Assembly (NCBI RefSeq): GCF_900099765.1
Contig: NZ_FNDX01000006.1
Coordinates: 186,001-250,000, forward strand
Length of the DNA: 64,000 nt
Origin: Paenibacillus typhae
GTDB taxonomy: Bacteria > Bacillota > Bacilli > Paenibacillales > Paenibacillaceae
Direction: 5' to 3'
A program made the position numbers and the translations under genes. This document shows, in pieces, positions 25,486 to 34,643 of this stretch. The notes beneath the pieces are model-generated. The model made no database searches. It was not told where the DNA came from and was given only the letters and a program-made list of their open reading frames with translations. How positions within the stretch are numbered: the first letter of the stretch is position 1; each line of letters begins with the position of its first letter.

Positions 25486-26331
25486 ATGAGTACTTCAGTT
25501 ATTGAAACCAAAGGTTATATCGCCAGCACAGAAGCACCTTTCATCCAGGAAATGTCCGAAATTACCCACCACATGTGGTCCCTGGGCTGGGATGAGCTGA
25601 ACGGCGGCAACATCAGCTATCTGCTGGATGAAGAAGAAGTAGCCAAGTACATTGATATCCGTGAGCCCCTGCGTACTATCCAGCTTACTTTCCCTGTAAC
25701 TGAGCTTGCAGGCAAATACTTCATCGTGACAGGTTCCGGCAAATACTTCCGCAACGTGATTAAAGACCCGGAAGCTAACCTCGGCGTACTGCGCGTATCC
25801 GCTACAGGTGAGAGCGTTGAAGTGCTGTGGGGTCTGCGCAACAATGCTGTACCTACAAGCGAGCTGGCTTCCCACTTCATGAGCCACATTGAACGCCTGA
25901 AGGTTGATCCTACGCACCGCATTGTTCTGCACACTCACGCTACCAACGTTATTGCTATGACGTTCACCCATGATCTGGATGAGCTGAAATTCACCAAGAC
26001 GCTCTGGGAAATGTGCACAGAATGTCTGGTTGTATTCCCTGACGGCATCGGCGTTATCCCTTGGATGGTTCCGGGCAGCAGTGATATCGGCCGGGCAACA
26101 GCCGCCAAGATGAAGGACTACCGCGTAGTCATCTGGCCGCAGCACGGTATCTTCGTGACAGGTGCGACTATGGACGCTACCTTCGGCCTGGTAGAAACGA
26201 TCGAAAAAGCAGCTATCATCTACAACCTGATCGGCGGCAGAGAAATCAAACAGACGATTACCGACCAGCAGCTGGCTGATCTGGCTGCAGCTTTCCGTGT
26301 AACACCAAAAGCAGGCGTTCTGGACTTGTAG
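25486..26331 (+). CDS. rhaD: rhamnulose-1-phosphate aldolase
   Basis: It cleaves rhamnulose-1-phosphate to dihydroxyacetone phosphate and L-lactaldehyde; the latter is the substrate of the first enzyme of this operon. The 281 residues form a class II zinc aldolase of the AraD/FucA family with NGGNISYLL (phosphate binding), [12 protein letters not shown], the zinc ligands in [13 protein letters not shown] and the third His in [13 protein letters not shown] 25486 follows AAAGGAGCG. A strong terminator closes the operon. No rhamnose mutarotase or transporter gene is present nearby. Confidence 0.95.
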   Translation: MSTSVIETKGYIASTEAPFIQEMSEITHHMWSLGWDELNGGNISYLLDEEEVAKYIDIREPLRTIQLTFPVTELAGKYFIVTGSGKYFRNVIKDPEANLGVLRVSATGESVEVLWGLRNNAVPTSELASHFMSHIERLKVDPTHRIVLHTHATNVIAMTFTHDLDELKFTKTLWEMCTECLVVFPDGIGVIPWMVPGSSDIGRATAAKMKDYRVVIWPQHGIFVTGATMDATFGLVETIEKAAIIYNLIGGREIKQTITDQQLADLAAAFRVTPKAGVLDL

Positions 26332-26351
26332 AATTTAATTTATATAAGAGA

Positions 26352-26394
26352 AACCGGACATCAGCAGTGTTTCTGCGGGTGTCCGGTTATTTTT
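26352..26394 (+). terminator. terminator of the rhamnose operon
   Basis: Perfect arms AACCGGACA and TGTCCGGTT with a 19-base loop, followed by ATTTTT. Confidence 0.85.
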
Positions 26395-26464
26395 GTCTGT
26401 TTGGCTAATCGGGCGAAAACGGCCAAATGTGCTGCGCCATTTGCTTTTGATCCCGCCAGCCATC

Positions 26465-26495
26465 ATAATATACTTACTTAAAGTAATTATATTAT
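26465..26495. promoter_or_regulatory. 31-bp palindromic operator upstream of the old yellow enzyme gene
   Basis: Outer arms ATAATATA and TATATTAT and inner arms TTACTT and AAGTAA surround a central A, with a single mismatched pair between them. It ends 16 bases before the start codon and overlaps the expected promoter. The TTACTT-A-AAGTAA core resembles sites of HxlR/MarR-type redox regulators (inference). Confidence 0.7.
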
Positions 26496-26511
26496 GTAAT
26501 GGAGGACCGAT

Positions 26512-27606
26512 ATGAACACAGACCTATTGTTTACTCCTTTTCAGGCAGGAACGCTTTCCCTTGATAACCGGATTGTTATGGCTCCGATGACCCGTGCTTT
26601 TTCGCCGGAAGGTGTGCCTGGTCCAGATGTGGCTGCCTATTACCGCAAACGCGCGGAGGGCGGAGTCGGGCTGATTGTTACCGAAGGTACGGCTATCAAC
26701 CACCCGGCAGCTGTCAGTCATCCCGGCATCCCGAATTTCCACGGCGAAGCCGCGCTTGAGGGCTGGGCTGAAGTAGTCAGAGAAGTCCACGCAGCCGGAG
26801 GCAAAATTATTCCGCAGCTTTGGCATGTCGGCATGGCCCGTTCCATCGGCGATCTTCCGAATGCGGATGCGCTGCCGGTCGGGCCGTCCGGGCTGAGCCT
26901 CGCCGGCGAGCCGGTAACAGAGCCGATGACCAAGCAGCAGATCGACGGCATTGTTGCTGCCTTCGCGCAAGCGGCAGCGGATGCCAAGCGAATTGGTTTC
27001 GACGGCATCGAGCTGCACGGGGCGCATGGCTATCTGATCGACCAGTTCTTCTGGGAGAAGACCAACCAGCGCACGGATGAGTACGGCGGTGATCTGGAAG
27101 CCCGTACGACCTTTGCCGTCGAAATTATTGATGCCTGCCGCCGTGCTGTGGGTCCGGATTTCCCGATCGTGCTGCGGTTCTCGCAGTGGAAGAGCGGCGA
27201 CTATTCGGCCAAGCTGGCCCGTACACCGGATGAGCTGGCCCGGTTCCTGACACCGCTGAGCAATGCCGGCGTAGACATTTTCCACTGCTCCACCCGCCGC
27301 TTCTGGTTACCTGAGTTCGAAGGCTCCGAGCTTAATCTGGCCGGCTGGACGAAGCAGATTACCGGCAAACCGGTCATTACTGTAGGCTCTGTAGGCCTGA
27401 ACAGTGAATTTACAGGCGGTGCAGCAGACCCGCATGAGGAGGATAACCTCGACCGTCTGGTAGAGCGGCTGGAGAAAGGTGAATTTGATCTCGTAGCTGT
27501 AGGCAGAGCGCTGATCAGCGACCCCGAGTGGCCAGCCAAAGTGCAGAGCGGACACAAGGAGGAGATTATTCCGTTTACTCCGGCTGCAACCCGAACATTA
27601 AGCTGA
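26512..27606 (+). CDS. NADH:flavin oxidoreductase, old yellow enzyme family
   Basis: This 364-residue FMN enzyme of the OYE/NemA type reduces activated double bonds, quinone-like compounds and nitro-compounds. Visible are the N-terminal DNRIVMAPMTRAF strand, the active-site pair in GFDGIELHGAHGYLIDQFFW, TDEYGGDLEART, and the C-terminal FMN-phosphate region DLVAVGRALISDPEWPAK. ATG 26512 follows GGAGGACC. The long palindrome just upstream suggests tight induction by electrophiles. The following KAS gene is 171 bases away, so a shared transcript is possible but unproven. Confidence 0.93.
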   Translation: MNTDLLFTPFQAGTLSLDNRIVMAPMTRAFSPEGVPGPDVAAYYRKRAEGGVGLIVTEGTAINHPAAVSHPGIPNFHGEAALEGWAEVVREVHAAGGKIIPQLWHVGMARSIGDLPNADALPVGPSGLSLAGEPVTEPMTKQQIDGIVAAFAQAAADAKRIGFDGIELHGAHGYLIDQFFWEKTNQRTDEYGGDLEARTTFAVEIIDACRRAVGPDFPIVLRFSQWKSGDYSAKLARTPDELARFLTPLSNAGVDIFHCSTRRFWLPEFEGSELNLAGWTKQITGKPVITVGSVGLNSEFTGGAADPHEEDNLDRLVERLEKGEFDLVAVGRALISDPEWPAKVQSGHKEEIIPFTPAATRTLS

Positions 27607-27632
27607 TTTATTTTTTGAATGCATACACAGCA

Positions 27633-27776
27633 ATGAATAACAGCATCAGCGAAAAGAGCTTTAACCGTTTGCTTAAGATTCTGATCAGCCAGATCCCGGA
27701 TCTGGCAAGCGGCGAAAGCTCTTTTTGTCGTGGTTCCCTAATAAAAATTTATTCTCCGGGAAAAAGGGTGAATTAG
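27633..27776 (+). CDS. possible small protein upstream of the ketosynthase gene
   Basis: A 47-codon frame (MNNSISEKSFNRLLKILISQ start) ends in TAG one base before the ketosynthase ATG. Its composition, basic and amphipathic with a single Cys, looks protein-like, and its position would couple it to the next gene. There is no good ribosome-binding site before ATG 27633, and I know no family, so it could be chance. Confidence 0.25.
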   Translation: MNNSISEKSFNRLLKILISQIPDLASGESSFCRGSLIKIYSPGKRVN

Positions 27777-27777
27777 G

Positions 27778-28968
27778 ATGAGGCAGCGTATAGCTGTAAC
27801 CGGGTTTGGGGTTAAGGTGCCTAATGGTGAGAATTGTGATGAACTGCTGCAGAATCTGCTGAGCGGAAATTATAAGTTTACAGTGCGGAAGGATCTTACC
27901 CCTGACGGGGTTTCGCTTACGGTTGGCGAAGTTAAACAGCCTCTCGGTTTATTGGATGAGAAGCAGTACCGGGTGTTGCCGCGGATCGCCAAACTTGCGG
28001 TCAGCACCCTTACGGAAGCGCTCGAAATGTCACAGCTGGACCTTAAAGATCCAGAGACAAGTACAGGAATATTTATGGGAACGACCATGGGAGGGACCAC
28101 AGAACTTGAGGCGATGGTCAGACTTTCATCCGGGGATCAGTTCAAGGAAATGCCGGTCTACTGCTGCGGACTGGTGCACTATCACAGTCTGGCCTCGGCG
28201 GTTGCGGGTTATTTTCAGCTGAACGGGATTACCAAAACGGTGACCACCGGCTGTACTGCCGGTATAGAAGCTATAGAGGATGCAGTGGTGTATCTGCAAA
28301 ACGGCCGGATCAATACGGCCATTGTCGGTGCAGCTGACAGCAGCACCAATAAAGTAACCGTTTTCGGTTTTGGCAAACTGCGGGCCCTGCCGTTCAATCA
28401 GCAGGCGGAGGCGGCAGGTGCCCCTTTCAGCAATAAGAGCAAGGGTTTTATATTATCGGAAGGAGCTGCGGGTCTGATTCTGGAAACAGAAGAGCACGCG
28501 AAAGCCCGGAAAGCAGTGATCTACGGGTATATTGATGCTATAGCGACTAACAACGACGGTAAATCGGTGAACGGGCAGGACCCGGCAGGCCGAATTATGA
28601 AGGAGGTTGTGGGCCGTGTGCTGGCCGGAAGAATACCGGATTATTACAACAGCCAGGCTCTCGGCTATGCTCCTAATGACAGCATTGAAGACATAGTCTC
28701 GCGGGATGTGTTCCATCACAAGGTTCCTCTGACTTCGGTCAAAGGGCTGATCGGGCATCCGTTCAGTGTAAGCGGGCCTGCACAGATTATTGCTTCGCTG
28801 CTTGGCTTCCGGGAGCAGTTCATTCCCCGGACGATCCGGACGGACCAGGCAGGGTATGAGCATCTTCCGCTAATCACGGAGACCCTGCTCCAGCCATCTG
28901 CTAAAGTGCTGATTACGAGCCACGGTTACGGCGGCAATAATGCAAGCGTGTTTTTGACGAGAACCTGA
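27778..28968 (+). CDS. beta-ketoacyl synthase family protein with an altered active site
   Basis: The 396-residue protein has the thiolase-fold architecture of FabF-type condensing enzymes. The nucleophile is present (TVTTGCTAGIEA, Cys159), as are Lys322 and His327 (SVKGLIGHPFSVSG) and the GYGGNNAS end. The first catalytic His, normally in NAHGT-x-T-x-x-ND, is replaced: the segment reads NSQALGYAPND with Gln293 at the His place. Loss of this His usually weakens decarboxylation and condensation, so it may act as an acyl-binding, priming or chain-length-type protein. It is a lone ketosynthase with no ACP or other PKS genes nearby, and is convergent with an alpha/beta-hydrolase-SARP gene 12 bases away. 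Confidence 0.85.
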   Translation: MRQRIAVTGFGVKVPNGENCDELLQNLLSGNYKFTVRKDLTPDGVSLTVGEVKQPLGLLDEKQYRVLPRIAKLAVSTLTEALEMSQLDLKDPETSTGIFMGTTMGGTTELEAMVRLSSGDQFKEMPVYCCGLVHYHSLASAVAGYFQLNGITKTVTTGCTAGIEAIEDAVVYLQNGRINTAIVGAADSSTNKVTVFGFGKLRALPFNQQAEAAGAPFSNKSKGFILSEGAAGLILETEEHAKARKAVIYGYIDAIATNNDGKSVNGQDPAGRIMKEVVGRVLAGRIPDYYNSQALGYAPNDSIEDIVSRDVFHHKVPLTSVKGLIGHPFSVSGPAQIIASLLGFREQFIPRTIRTDQAGYEHLPLITETLLQPSAKVLITSHGYGGNNASVFLTRT

Positions 28969-28980
28969 GCCGGACCGGTC

Positions 28981-30600
28981 CTATAATCGGGCGCCGGGCT
29001 TTTCTGGCGCAGGCTGCAGCATGGCCAGCTTGCTGCGCCATGTCCTGGCCTCCTGTTTCTGCTGGTTCAGCTCATATAGCACTGCAATCCGTTCATAGGC
29101 ATCATACTCTTCCGGATTGAACAGGATAACATATTTCAGGCAGGCGATTGCCCTCGTATATTTACCAAGTTTAGCCAGCACATCTGCCTCATAATGGGCC
29201 AAGGCAACCAGATCGATCTCAAGCCGGGTCCGCAGATTCAGGTTCCAGTCCTGATCCAGATTCCGGAAGAGCTCATCATCGACCTGCTGGAAGACATCCT
29301 GGATCAGGCTGTCTTTACGTGCAGGGTCTGTTTCCTTAACCGCCAGCCTGGTATTCTCCAGCAGGGTCAGCAGGTCACAGTCTACCGGGGCCATCAGTGA
29401 AATCTGCTGGTTATCACTATATAGAAGCCGCGTTTCTTCATTATTAAGCAGCTGCTTCAGATGATTCAGGCAGACACGAAGCTGGCTCCGGGCCTTGGTG
29501 TTCTCCATGTCCTTCCAGAGATCCTCGCAGAGCTGATCCCGGGCAGCACCCGGGTGCAGCAGCAGGTATATCAGCAGCTCTTTGGCGCTTCTTCTCCCCC
29601 AGCCGCCCAGCACCTGCGTATCATCAAGGAAGACCTGAAATGATTTCAGCAGCGTTACCTTTAGCCGGGCAACAGGAGCAACAGGAGCAGCAGGGACAGA
29701 AGTGTCATCGAGCTGCGCCTCCACGTTTACCATTCCGATAAAATCGGAATGCAGCTCCAATAAATAAGGGTCAAGCGGTGCCCGGTTACTTGTCTCCGTA
29801 TCAAAAAACATCCGGATTTGCTTATATGTCTCCTCCGGCTGGTCATAAAACAGCATGTTGGATGCATTGTAGACAGTCATAAAGCGGCAGTTCGGGTTCG
29901 CCGAGGCAATCAGGCCGGACAGGTACGGCGGGTACATCGGATCGCGTTCACCTGTCAGCAGAAGCAGAGGTCCTGTATGCTTCTTGAACATCTCCATGAT
30001 CTCGTCGTGGGCCCCCGCAAAAAAATCCAGCAGCTCAATATAGCTGTCAAAGCTTACCCTTGCGAATGCTGCAAACAGACGGTTAATTTCCGGTGTTCCA
30101 GGCTGAAAAAGCGTTGCATTCGGAACGACATGGCCGGCCAGGGCGCTCATGGACTGATGCTTCACCAGATTTTTGCGATAGTCCGCATATTTGCCGGCAG
30201 TGCTGCTTGAATTGAATAACGGCAGTGACAGCATGACGTTGCTGCGTACTTTTGCAGGATATACCTTGGTATAGTAGAGGCCAATAATGCATCCGGCACC
30301 ATGGGAGATGATATCAAATTGTTCAATCCCGAGTCGGCGCAGCAGGCTGTCCAGATGTTCTACATAAATCCAGGCAAGCTTGGAAGGGTCAATGCTGTCT
30401 GTGCCGCTTTGTCCGTGTCCGCGGAAATCGTATCTGAGCAGGTGGAATTCATCTTCCATATAGGGAACGATCCGGTCCCAGGAGGTCAGATCAAAGCCCA
30501 TCCCGTGAATTAGGACAAGTGTCCGGGTATTTTCGTGAGCCTGTTTAGCCTCTTTATATTCGTAATGTAGTTGTAAACCGCTCTCCAAAGTATGCTTCAT
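28981..30600 (-). CDS. alpha/beta-hydrolase-like sensor fused to a SARP-type regulator
   Basis: The 539 residues hold an alpha/beta-hydrolase fold (1-270), a Pro/Ala linker (about 300-312), an OmpR-type winged helix (312-385, LLKSFQVFLDDTQVLGGWGR, RRSAKELLIYLL) and a BTAD helical-repeat domain (390-530). The last two are the AfsR/SARP transcription-activator layout. The hydrolase core looks inactive. The nucleophile elbow reads IISHGAGC, with Gly101 where Ser is expected. The usual catalytic His is Asn248 (NASNMLFYDQPE). The acid Asp220 (GERDPMYPP) remains. It may therefore bind a small acyl-type ligand instead of cleaving it (inference). The convergent neighbour is an unusual ketosynthase. 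Confidence 0.85.
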   Translation of the reverse strand: MKHTLESGLQLHYEYKEAKQAHENTRTLVLIHGMGFDLTSWDRIVPYMEDEFHLLRYDFRGHGQSGTDSIDPSKLAWIYVEHLDSLLRRLGIEQFDIISHGAGCIIGLYYTKVYPAKVRSNVMLSLPLFNSSSTAGKYADYRKNLVKHQSMSALAGHVVPNATLFQPGTPEINRLFAAFARVSFDSYIELLDFFAGAHDEIMEMFKKHTGPLLLLTGERDPMYPPYLSGLIASANPNCRFMTVYNASNMLFYDQPEETYKQIRMFFDTETSNRAPLDPYLLELHSDFIGMVNVEAQLDDTSVPAAPVAPVARLKVTLLKSFQVFLDDTQVLGGWGRRSAKELLIYLLLHPGAARDQLCEDLWKDMENTKARSQLRVCLNHLKQLLNNEETRLLYSDNQQISLMAPVDCDLLTLLENTRLAVKETDPARKDSLIQDVFQQVDDELFRNLDQDWNLNLRTRLEIDLVALAHYEADVLAKLGKYTRAIACLKYVILFNPEEYDAYERIAVLYELNQQKQEARTWRSKLAMLQPAPEKPGARL

Positions 30601-31026
30601 TTCAGTGCTCCTCTGTCGGACCGCATAATCTATGTATCTATATTGATAAAAAAGGCAGTTATTTTATCATAATATGCGGTTTTTTGTAGAAAAGTGTAAC
30701 GTTAATGTAACGGTATGCTGTTAAAATGGGAGAAAGCTGAATTCACGGGGAGATGATTTGCTGAAATGAAGATGTTTTTCATCTGCGTCAAAAAATCCAA
30801 ACTTGAGATGGTGTACCTGCGAATGTACATCCGCCGCAAATGATGATGCTCCGCATACTTTATATATCACTCAGAGCCTTCCTGCCGAATCGCTGGAAGG
30901 TTTATTCGTTATGCCTGCATTGCCGGATGGATTGGCCTCCAGCATTTATGCTATAATTTTTTATTGGCGATAATACAATTAACCGATTTGATTACTGAAG
31001 CTTTCATTCATAAAGGACGTGAAAAC
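30601..31026 (+). promoter_or_regulatory. 426-base gap: SARP-gene upstream region and miaB promoter
   Basis: The left part is the AT-rich promoter side of the SARP-type gene, with GTAACG/TGTAACG repeats at about 30697-30712. On the plus strand TGCTATAAT at 30949-30957 is an extended -10 box, giving a transcript start about 60 bases before miaB; no good -35 is seen. No convincing gene was found in between. Confidence 0.45.
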
Positions 31027-32634
31027 ATGACAATGGGGAATAACTCACCGGACTTAAAATCCGGCAAGGGCGGTTCGAAGGATTACTCGAAGTATTTTGA
31101 TTTTTCTGATGCCAAAGTCATCAGTGAAGAAGAGGGGAAAACGACTTACCGGATCAAGGGTCGTACCGTACAAATCAACTCCAACCCGGATTATAAGGAA
31201 GGCAAGCGCCGGGGCAAGCAGGAGATCGAGGTTATTAACTTTGAAGATGCGGAAACCATCCGGATTATGGAGCAGTTCCGTGAAATGAACAGTCATAAGC
31301 AGCAGTATTATTTCATTGCGACCTACGGCTGCCAGATGAATGAGCATGATACCGAAACGATGAAGGGCATGCTGGAGGAAATGGGCTATCAGCCGGTGGA
31401 AGACCGTACTGAAGCGGATATTATTCTGCTGAACACGTGCGCGATCCGCGAAAATGCTGAAGATAAAGTGTTCGGCGAGCTGGGCCACCTCAAAACACTG
31501 AAGCTGGAAAAGCCGGGGCTGCTGCTGGGCGTCTGCGGCTGTATGTCCCAGGAAGAAGGCGTTGTGAACCGGATTATGGCCAAGCACGGGTTCGTGGACA
31601 TGATCTTCGGAACGCATAATATTCACCGTCTGCCGCAGATCATCAAGGAATCGCTGTTCAGCAAGGAGCTGGTGGTCGAGGTCTGGTCCAAGGAAGGAGA
31701 TATTATTGAGAATCTTCCCAAGAAGCGGGAAGGCATGCGCGCCTGGGTGAACATCATGTACGGCTGCGACAAGTTCTGCACCTACTGTATTGTACCGTTT
31801 ACCCGCGGCAAAGAGCGCAGCCGCCGTCCGGAGGACGTAATCACCGAAGTACGCGAGCTGGCCCGCCTGGGCTTCAAGGAAGTCACGCTGCTCGGACAGA
31901 ATGTGAACGCCTACGGCAAGGATTTTACGGATATGGACTATACATTCGGGGATCTGATGGATGATATGCGCAAGATTGATATACCGCGCGTCCGCTTCAT
32001 GACCTCGCATCCCCGCGATTTTGACGATAGATTAATTGAAGTGCTGGGCAAAGGCGGCAATCTGACGGAGCATATCCATCTGCCGGTGCAGTCCGGAAGT
32101 ACGGCGGTGCTCAAAAAAATGAGCCGCAAATATACGCGTGAGGCTTATCTGGAGCTGGTCTATAAGCTGAAAGCGAGTGTGCCGGATGCCGTGCTGACCA
32201 CGGATATTATCGTCGGCTTCCCCGGCGAAACCGAGGAGCAGTTTGAAGAGACGCTGTCCCTCGTCCGTGAAGTAGGTTATGATATGGCATATACCTTTAT
32301 TTACTCGCCGCGTGAGGGTACGCCGGCTGCAGCAATGGAGGATAATATTCCGCTTGAAGTGAAGAACGGGCGGCTGAAGCGCCTGAATGATCTGATTAAG
32401 GAACAGAGCCGGGTCAGCAACGACCGGATGCTCGGTGAACTGGTGGAGGTGCTGGTGGAGGGGGAGAGCAAGAACAACGCAAATGTACTCTCCGGACGCT
32501 CCCGTGCCAACAAGCTTGTTCATTTCGAAGGTCCCAAGGAGCTGATCGGCAGCTTTGTGCAGGTAAGAATTACCGATACCAAAACCTGGTATATCAAAGG
32601 GGATTATGTGGCTGAGGCTGCAGCAGTCCTCTAA
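31027..32634 (+). CDS. miaB: tRNA-2-methylthio-N6-dimethylallyladenosine synthase
   Basis: MiaB adds a methylthio group to i6A37 of tRNAs in the cytoplasm using radical SAM chemistry and two Fe-S clusters. The 535 residues contain the N-terminal UPF0004 cluster Cys residues ([35 protein letters not shown]), the radical SAM CxxxCxxC in [19 protein letters not shown], and a C-terminal TRAM domain. The frame is open from TTG 30964, but ATG 31027 behind AAAGGACG gives the expected Bacillales N-terminus. It is followed by ricA 24 bases on, an arrangement matching B. subtilis ymcB-ymcA. Confidence 0.95.
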   Translation: MTMGNNSPDLKSGKGGSKDYSKYFDFSDAKVISEEEGKTTYRIKGRTVQINSNPDYKEGKRRGKQEIEVINFEDAETIRIMEQFREMNSHKQQYYFIATYGCQMNEHDTETMKGMLEEMGYQPVEDRTEADIILLNTCAIRENAEDKVFGELGHLKTLKLEKPGLLLGVCGCMSQEEGVVNRIMAKHGFVDMIFGTHNIHRLPQIIKESLFSKELVVEVWSKEGDIIENLPKKREGMRAWVNIMYGCDKFCTYCIVPFTRGKERSRRPEDVITEVRELARLGFKEVTLLGQNVNAYGKDFTDMDYTFGDLMDDMRKIDIPRVRFMTSHPRDFDDRLIEVLGKGGNLTEHIHLPVQSGSTAVLKKMSRKYTREAYLELVYKLKASVPDAVLTTDIIVGFPGETEEQFEETLSLVREVGYDMAYTFIYSPREGTPAAAMEDNIPLEVKNGRLKRLNDLIKEQSRVSNDRMLGELVEVLVEGESKNNANVLSGRSRANKLVHFEGPKELIGSFVQVRITDTKTWYIKGDYVAEAAAVL

Positions 32635-32658
32635 TCATAGAGAAATGGGGCGAGAAGC

Positions 32659-33111
32659 ATGAGCCAGGAGAACCCGAATGTGAACAAATACGGCATGCAG
32701 AGCTACGATACCCGTGATCTTATTGTACGTGAGGATATTATGGGCAAAGCCAAGGAGCTTGCTGCTCTGATCTCTACCAGTGAAGAAGTGCGGCATTTTC
32801 AGCAGGCGGAGCTCAAAATCCAGAATCACGAGCGGGTGCAGGGGCTGATTGCCACCATTAAGAAGAAGCAGAAGGAGATTGTGGCCTTTGAAAGCTTCGG
32901 CAATAAAGCGATGGTTGCTAAGATAGAGCAGGAAATCGAAGCGCTGCAGGATGAGATCGACGGCATTCCGCTGGTGAATGAGTTCCAGCAGAGCCAGAGC
33001 GACATCAACTACCTGCTGCAGCTGGTCATTTCGGTCATCAGGGATACCGTTTCTGAGAAAATCAGCGTGGAGGCCGGCACGGATGCGCCGCCGTCTACCT
33101 GCGGAGATTGA
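32659..33111 (+). CDS. ricA: RicA/YmcA family regulatory protein (YlbF-like)
   Basis: The 150-residue protein is a helical YlbF/YmcA family member (LAALISTSEEVRHFQQAELK, then VNEFQQSQSDINYLLQLVIS). In B. subtilis RicA, RicF and RicT form a complex with [4Fe-4S] clusters that speeds phosphotransfer to Spo0A and promotes RNase Y-dependent mRNA processing. The single Cys near the C-terminus (STCGD) fits a cluster ligand. The miaB-ricA order is conserved in Bacillales, which supports the call. ATG 32659 follows a short GGGG-containing site. A terminator follows. Confidence 0.9.
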   Translation: MSQENPNVNKYGMQSYDTRDLIVREDIMGKAKELAALISTSEEVRHFQQAELKIQNHERVQGLIATIKKKQKEIVAFESFGNKAMVAKIEQEIEALQDEIDGIPLVNEFQQSQSDINYLLQLVISVIRDTVSEKISVEAGTDAPPSTCGD

Positions 33112-33124
33112 TTCGGGCTTGAGA

Positions 33125-33153
33125 GGGGGGCGGATGAAGATCCGTCCCTTTAT
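33125..33153 (+). terminator. terminator of the miaB-ricA operon
   Basis: Arms GGGGCGGAT and ATCCGTCCC (one G-T pair) with a GAAG loop, followed by TTTAT. Confidence 0.75.
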
Positions 33154-33254
33154 CTACATCTGAATGTGCCGGATTTATTGATTTTAGAAGAGCAGGTTTG
33201 GTACATTAAACGATACGAACAGTAAACAATGACAGCGGCAAAGGATGATCTAAA

Positions 33255-34025
33255 GTGAGCGAGAACGTGGAACAAACCTACAACGCCAAAAAGTACCGCA
33301 CCCCGGACGGAGTTCCGGCCGACATTGTGATGTTCACTTTGACGAAGCGGGAACGGAAGACGGTCACGAAGACGCTTCCTCTGCGCGAGCTGAAGGTAAT
33401 GCTGATCCGGCGCAAAAAATGGCCGTGTGCCGGCATGTGGGCGCTGCCCGGAGGCTTTTGCCAGGAGGATGAGTCCATCTATGATGCGGCCACGCGGGAG
33501 CTGAAAGAGGAGACGGGGGTGGACGGCGGACATCTGGAGTATCTCGGTGTGTATAGCACTCCCGGACGTGATCCGCGCGGCTGGATTATCAGCCATGCTT
33601 TTTTTGCGCTGGTGGAGGAATGGATGCTGGAGCAGAGACAGGCCTCGGATGATGCCGGTGAGGTCGGCCTGTTTACACTGCAGGAAGCGCTGGAAGAGCT
33701 TGAGCTTGCTTTTGACCATCGTGACATTATTAAGGATGCTTATCTGCGGATTCAGCAGCAGATGCTGCAGACGACGATTGCCCGGCAGTTTTTGCCCCGG
33801 CATTTTACACTAAGCGAGCTTTATCAGGTTATCCAGACGGTAGTGCCTGAGTTCAAAGAGCCGAATTTTATCCGCAAAATCACTTCAACACGCAGCAGGC
33901 AGGGTATATTAAAAGAAGTGCGTGATGAAGCAGGTAACCCGGTCAGCTCGAACCAGTATTCCCAGCGGCCTGCGCAGCTCTACATGTTCACTGACCATGA
34001 GCCTTTATTATCTATTTATACTTGA
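33255..34025 (+). CDS. Nudix-domain protein with winged helix, NrtR-like
   Basis: The 256 residues combine a Nudix fold with a C-terminal winged helix (about 175-245, FTLSELYQVIQTVVPEFKEP). The Nudix box is intact: GFCQEDE, seven residues, then RELKEETG. NrtR proteins repress NAD synthesis genes and use the Nudix domain to sense ADP-ribose. The two genes that follow are pncA and pncB, which strongly supports this role. The intact Nudix box means hydrolase activity may be kept. GTG 33255 follows AAAGGATGATC. I could not identify a clear operator upstream. Confidence 0.85.
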   Translation: MSENVEQTYNAKKYRTPDGVPADIVMFTLTKRERKTVTKTLPLRELKVMLIRRKKWPCAGMWALPGGFCQEDESIYDAATRELKEETGVDGGHLEYLGVYSTPGRDPRGWIISHAFFALVEEWMLEQRQASDDAGEVGLFTLQEALEELELAFDHRDIIKDAYLRIQQQMLQTTIARQFLPRHFTLSELYQVIQTVVPEFKEPNFIRKITSTRSRQGILKEVRDEAGNPVSSNQYSQRPAQLYMFTDHEPLLSIYT

Positions 34026-34072
34026 TATAGCGCTTCAATCACCGTCTTACTACACTAAAGGAGGCTTATCCA

Positions 34073-34621
34073 ATGAAGGCATTGATCGTGATAGATTTCA
34101 CCAATGATTTTGTTGACGGCAGTCTGCCGGTCGGGCAGCCGGGAATTGATATTGCACCCAGAGTTAATGAATTGACGGAGCAGTTTGTAAAAAGCGGCGA
34201 TTATGTGGTCATGGCGGTTGACCTGCATGAGGCGGCGGATCCTTATCATCCCGAGAGCAGGCTGTTTCCGCCCCATAACCTGCGTGAGACGTCCGGACGG
34301 GAGCTGTACGGCGGTCTGAAGGCTGTCTATGAAAAGCACCAGGGATCTATCTATTGGATGGACAAAACACGCTACAGCGCCTTTTGCGGCACCGATCTGG
34401 AGCTTAAGCTGCGTGAGCGCGGAATACAGGAGCTGCATCTGATCGGAGTCTGCACTGATATTTGTGTGCTGCATACTGCGGTCGATGCCTACAACAAAGG
34501 ATTCGGAATTGTGATCCATGAGGATGCAGTGGCCAGCTTTAACGCTGAAGGCCATGCATGGGCACTCGGGCATTTCCGCGGCAGCCTCGGAGCACAAGTG
34601 GTACGTGCCGATGCAGAATAA
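34073..34621 (+). CDS. pncA: nicotinamidase, isochorismatase-like family
   Basis: It deamidates nicotinamide to nicotinate in NAD salvage. The 182-residue cysteine hydrolase has the catalytic Asp at the start (ALIVIDFTNDFVDG), metal-site residues around DLHEAADPYHPES, the Lys in MDKTRYSAF and the nucleophile in GVCTDICVLHTAVDAY. ATG 34073 follows AAAGGAGG. It is followed at once by pncB, whose product uses the nicotinate formed, and preceded by an NrtR-like gene. Confidence 0.93.
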   Translation: MKALIVIDFTNDFVDGSLPVGQPGIDIAPRVNELTEQFVKSGDYVVMAVDLHEAADPYHPESRLFPPHNLRETSGRELYGGLKAVYEKHQGSIYWMDKTRYSAFCGTDLELKLRERGIQELHLIGVCTDICVLHTAVDAYNKGFGIVIHEDAVASFNAEGHAWALGHFRGSLGAQVVRADAE

Positions 34622-34643
34622 CACAGGTCTAGGAGATGAGGAT

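Noticed and set aside
31054..32010. 318-codon frame antisense to miaB
   Set aside because: It mirrors the MiaB coding sequence and has a composition typical of antisense frames.
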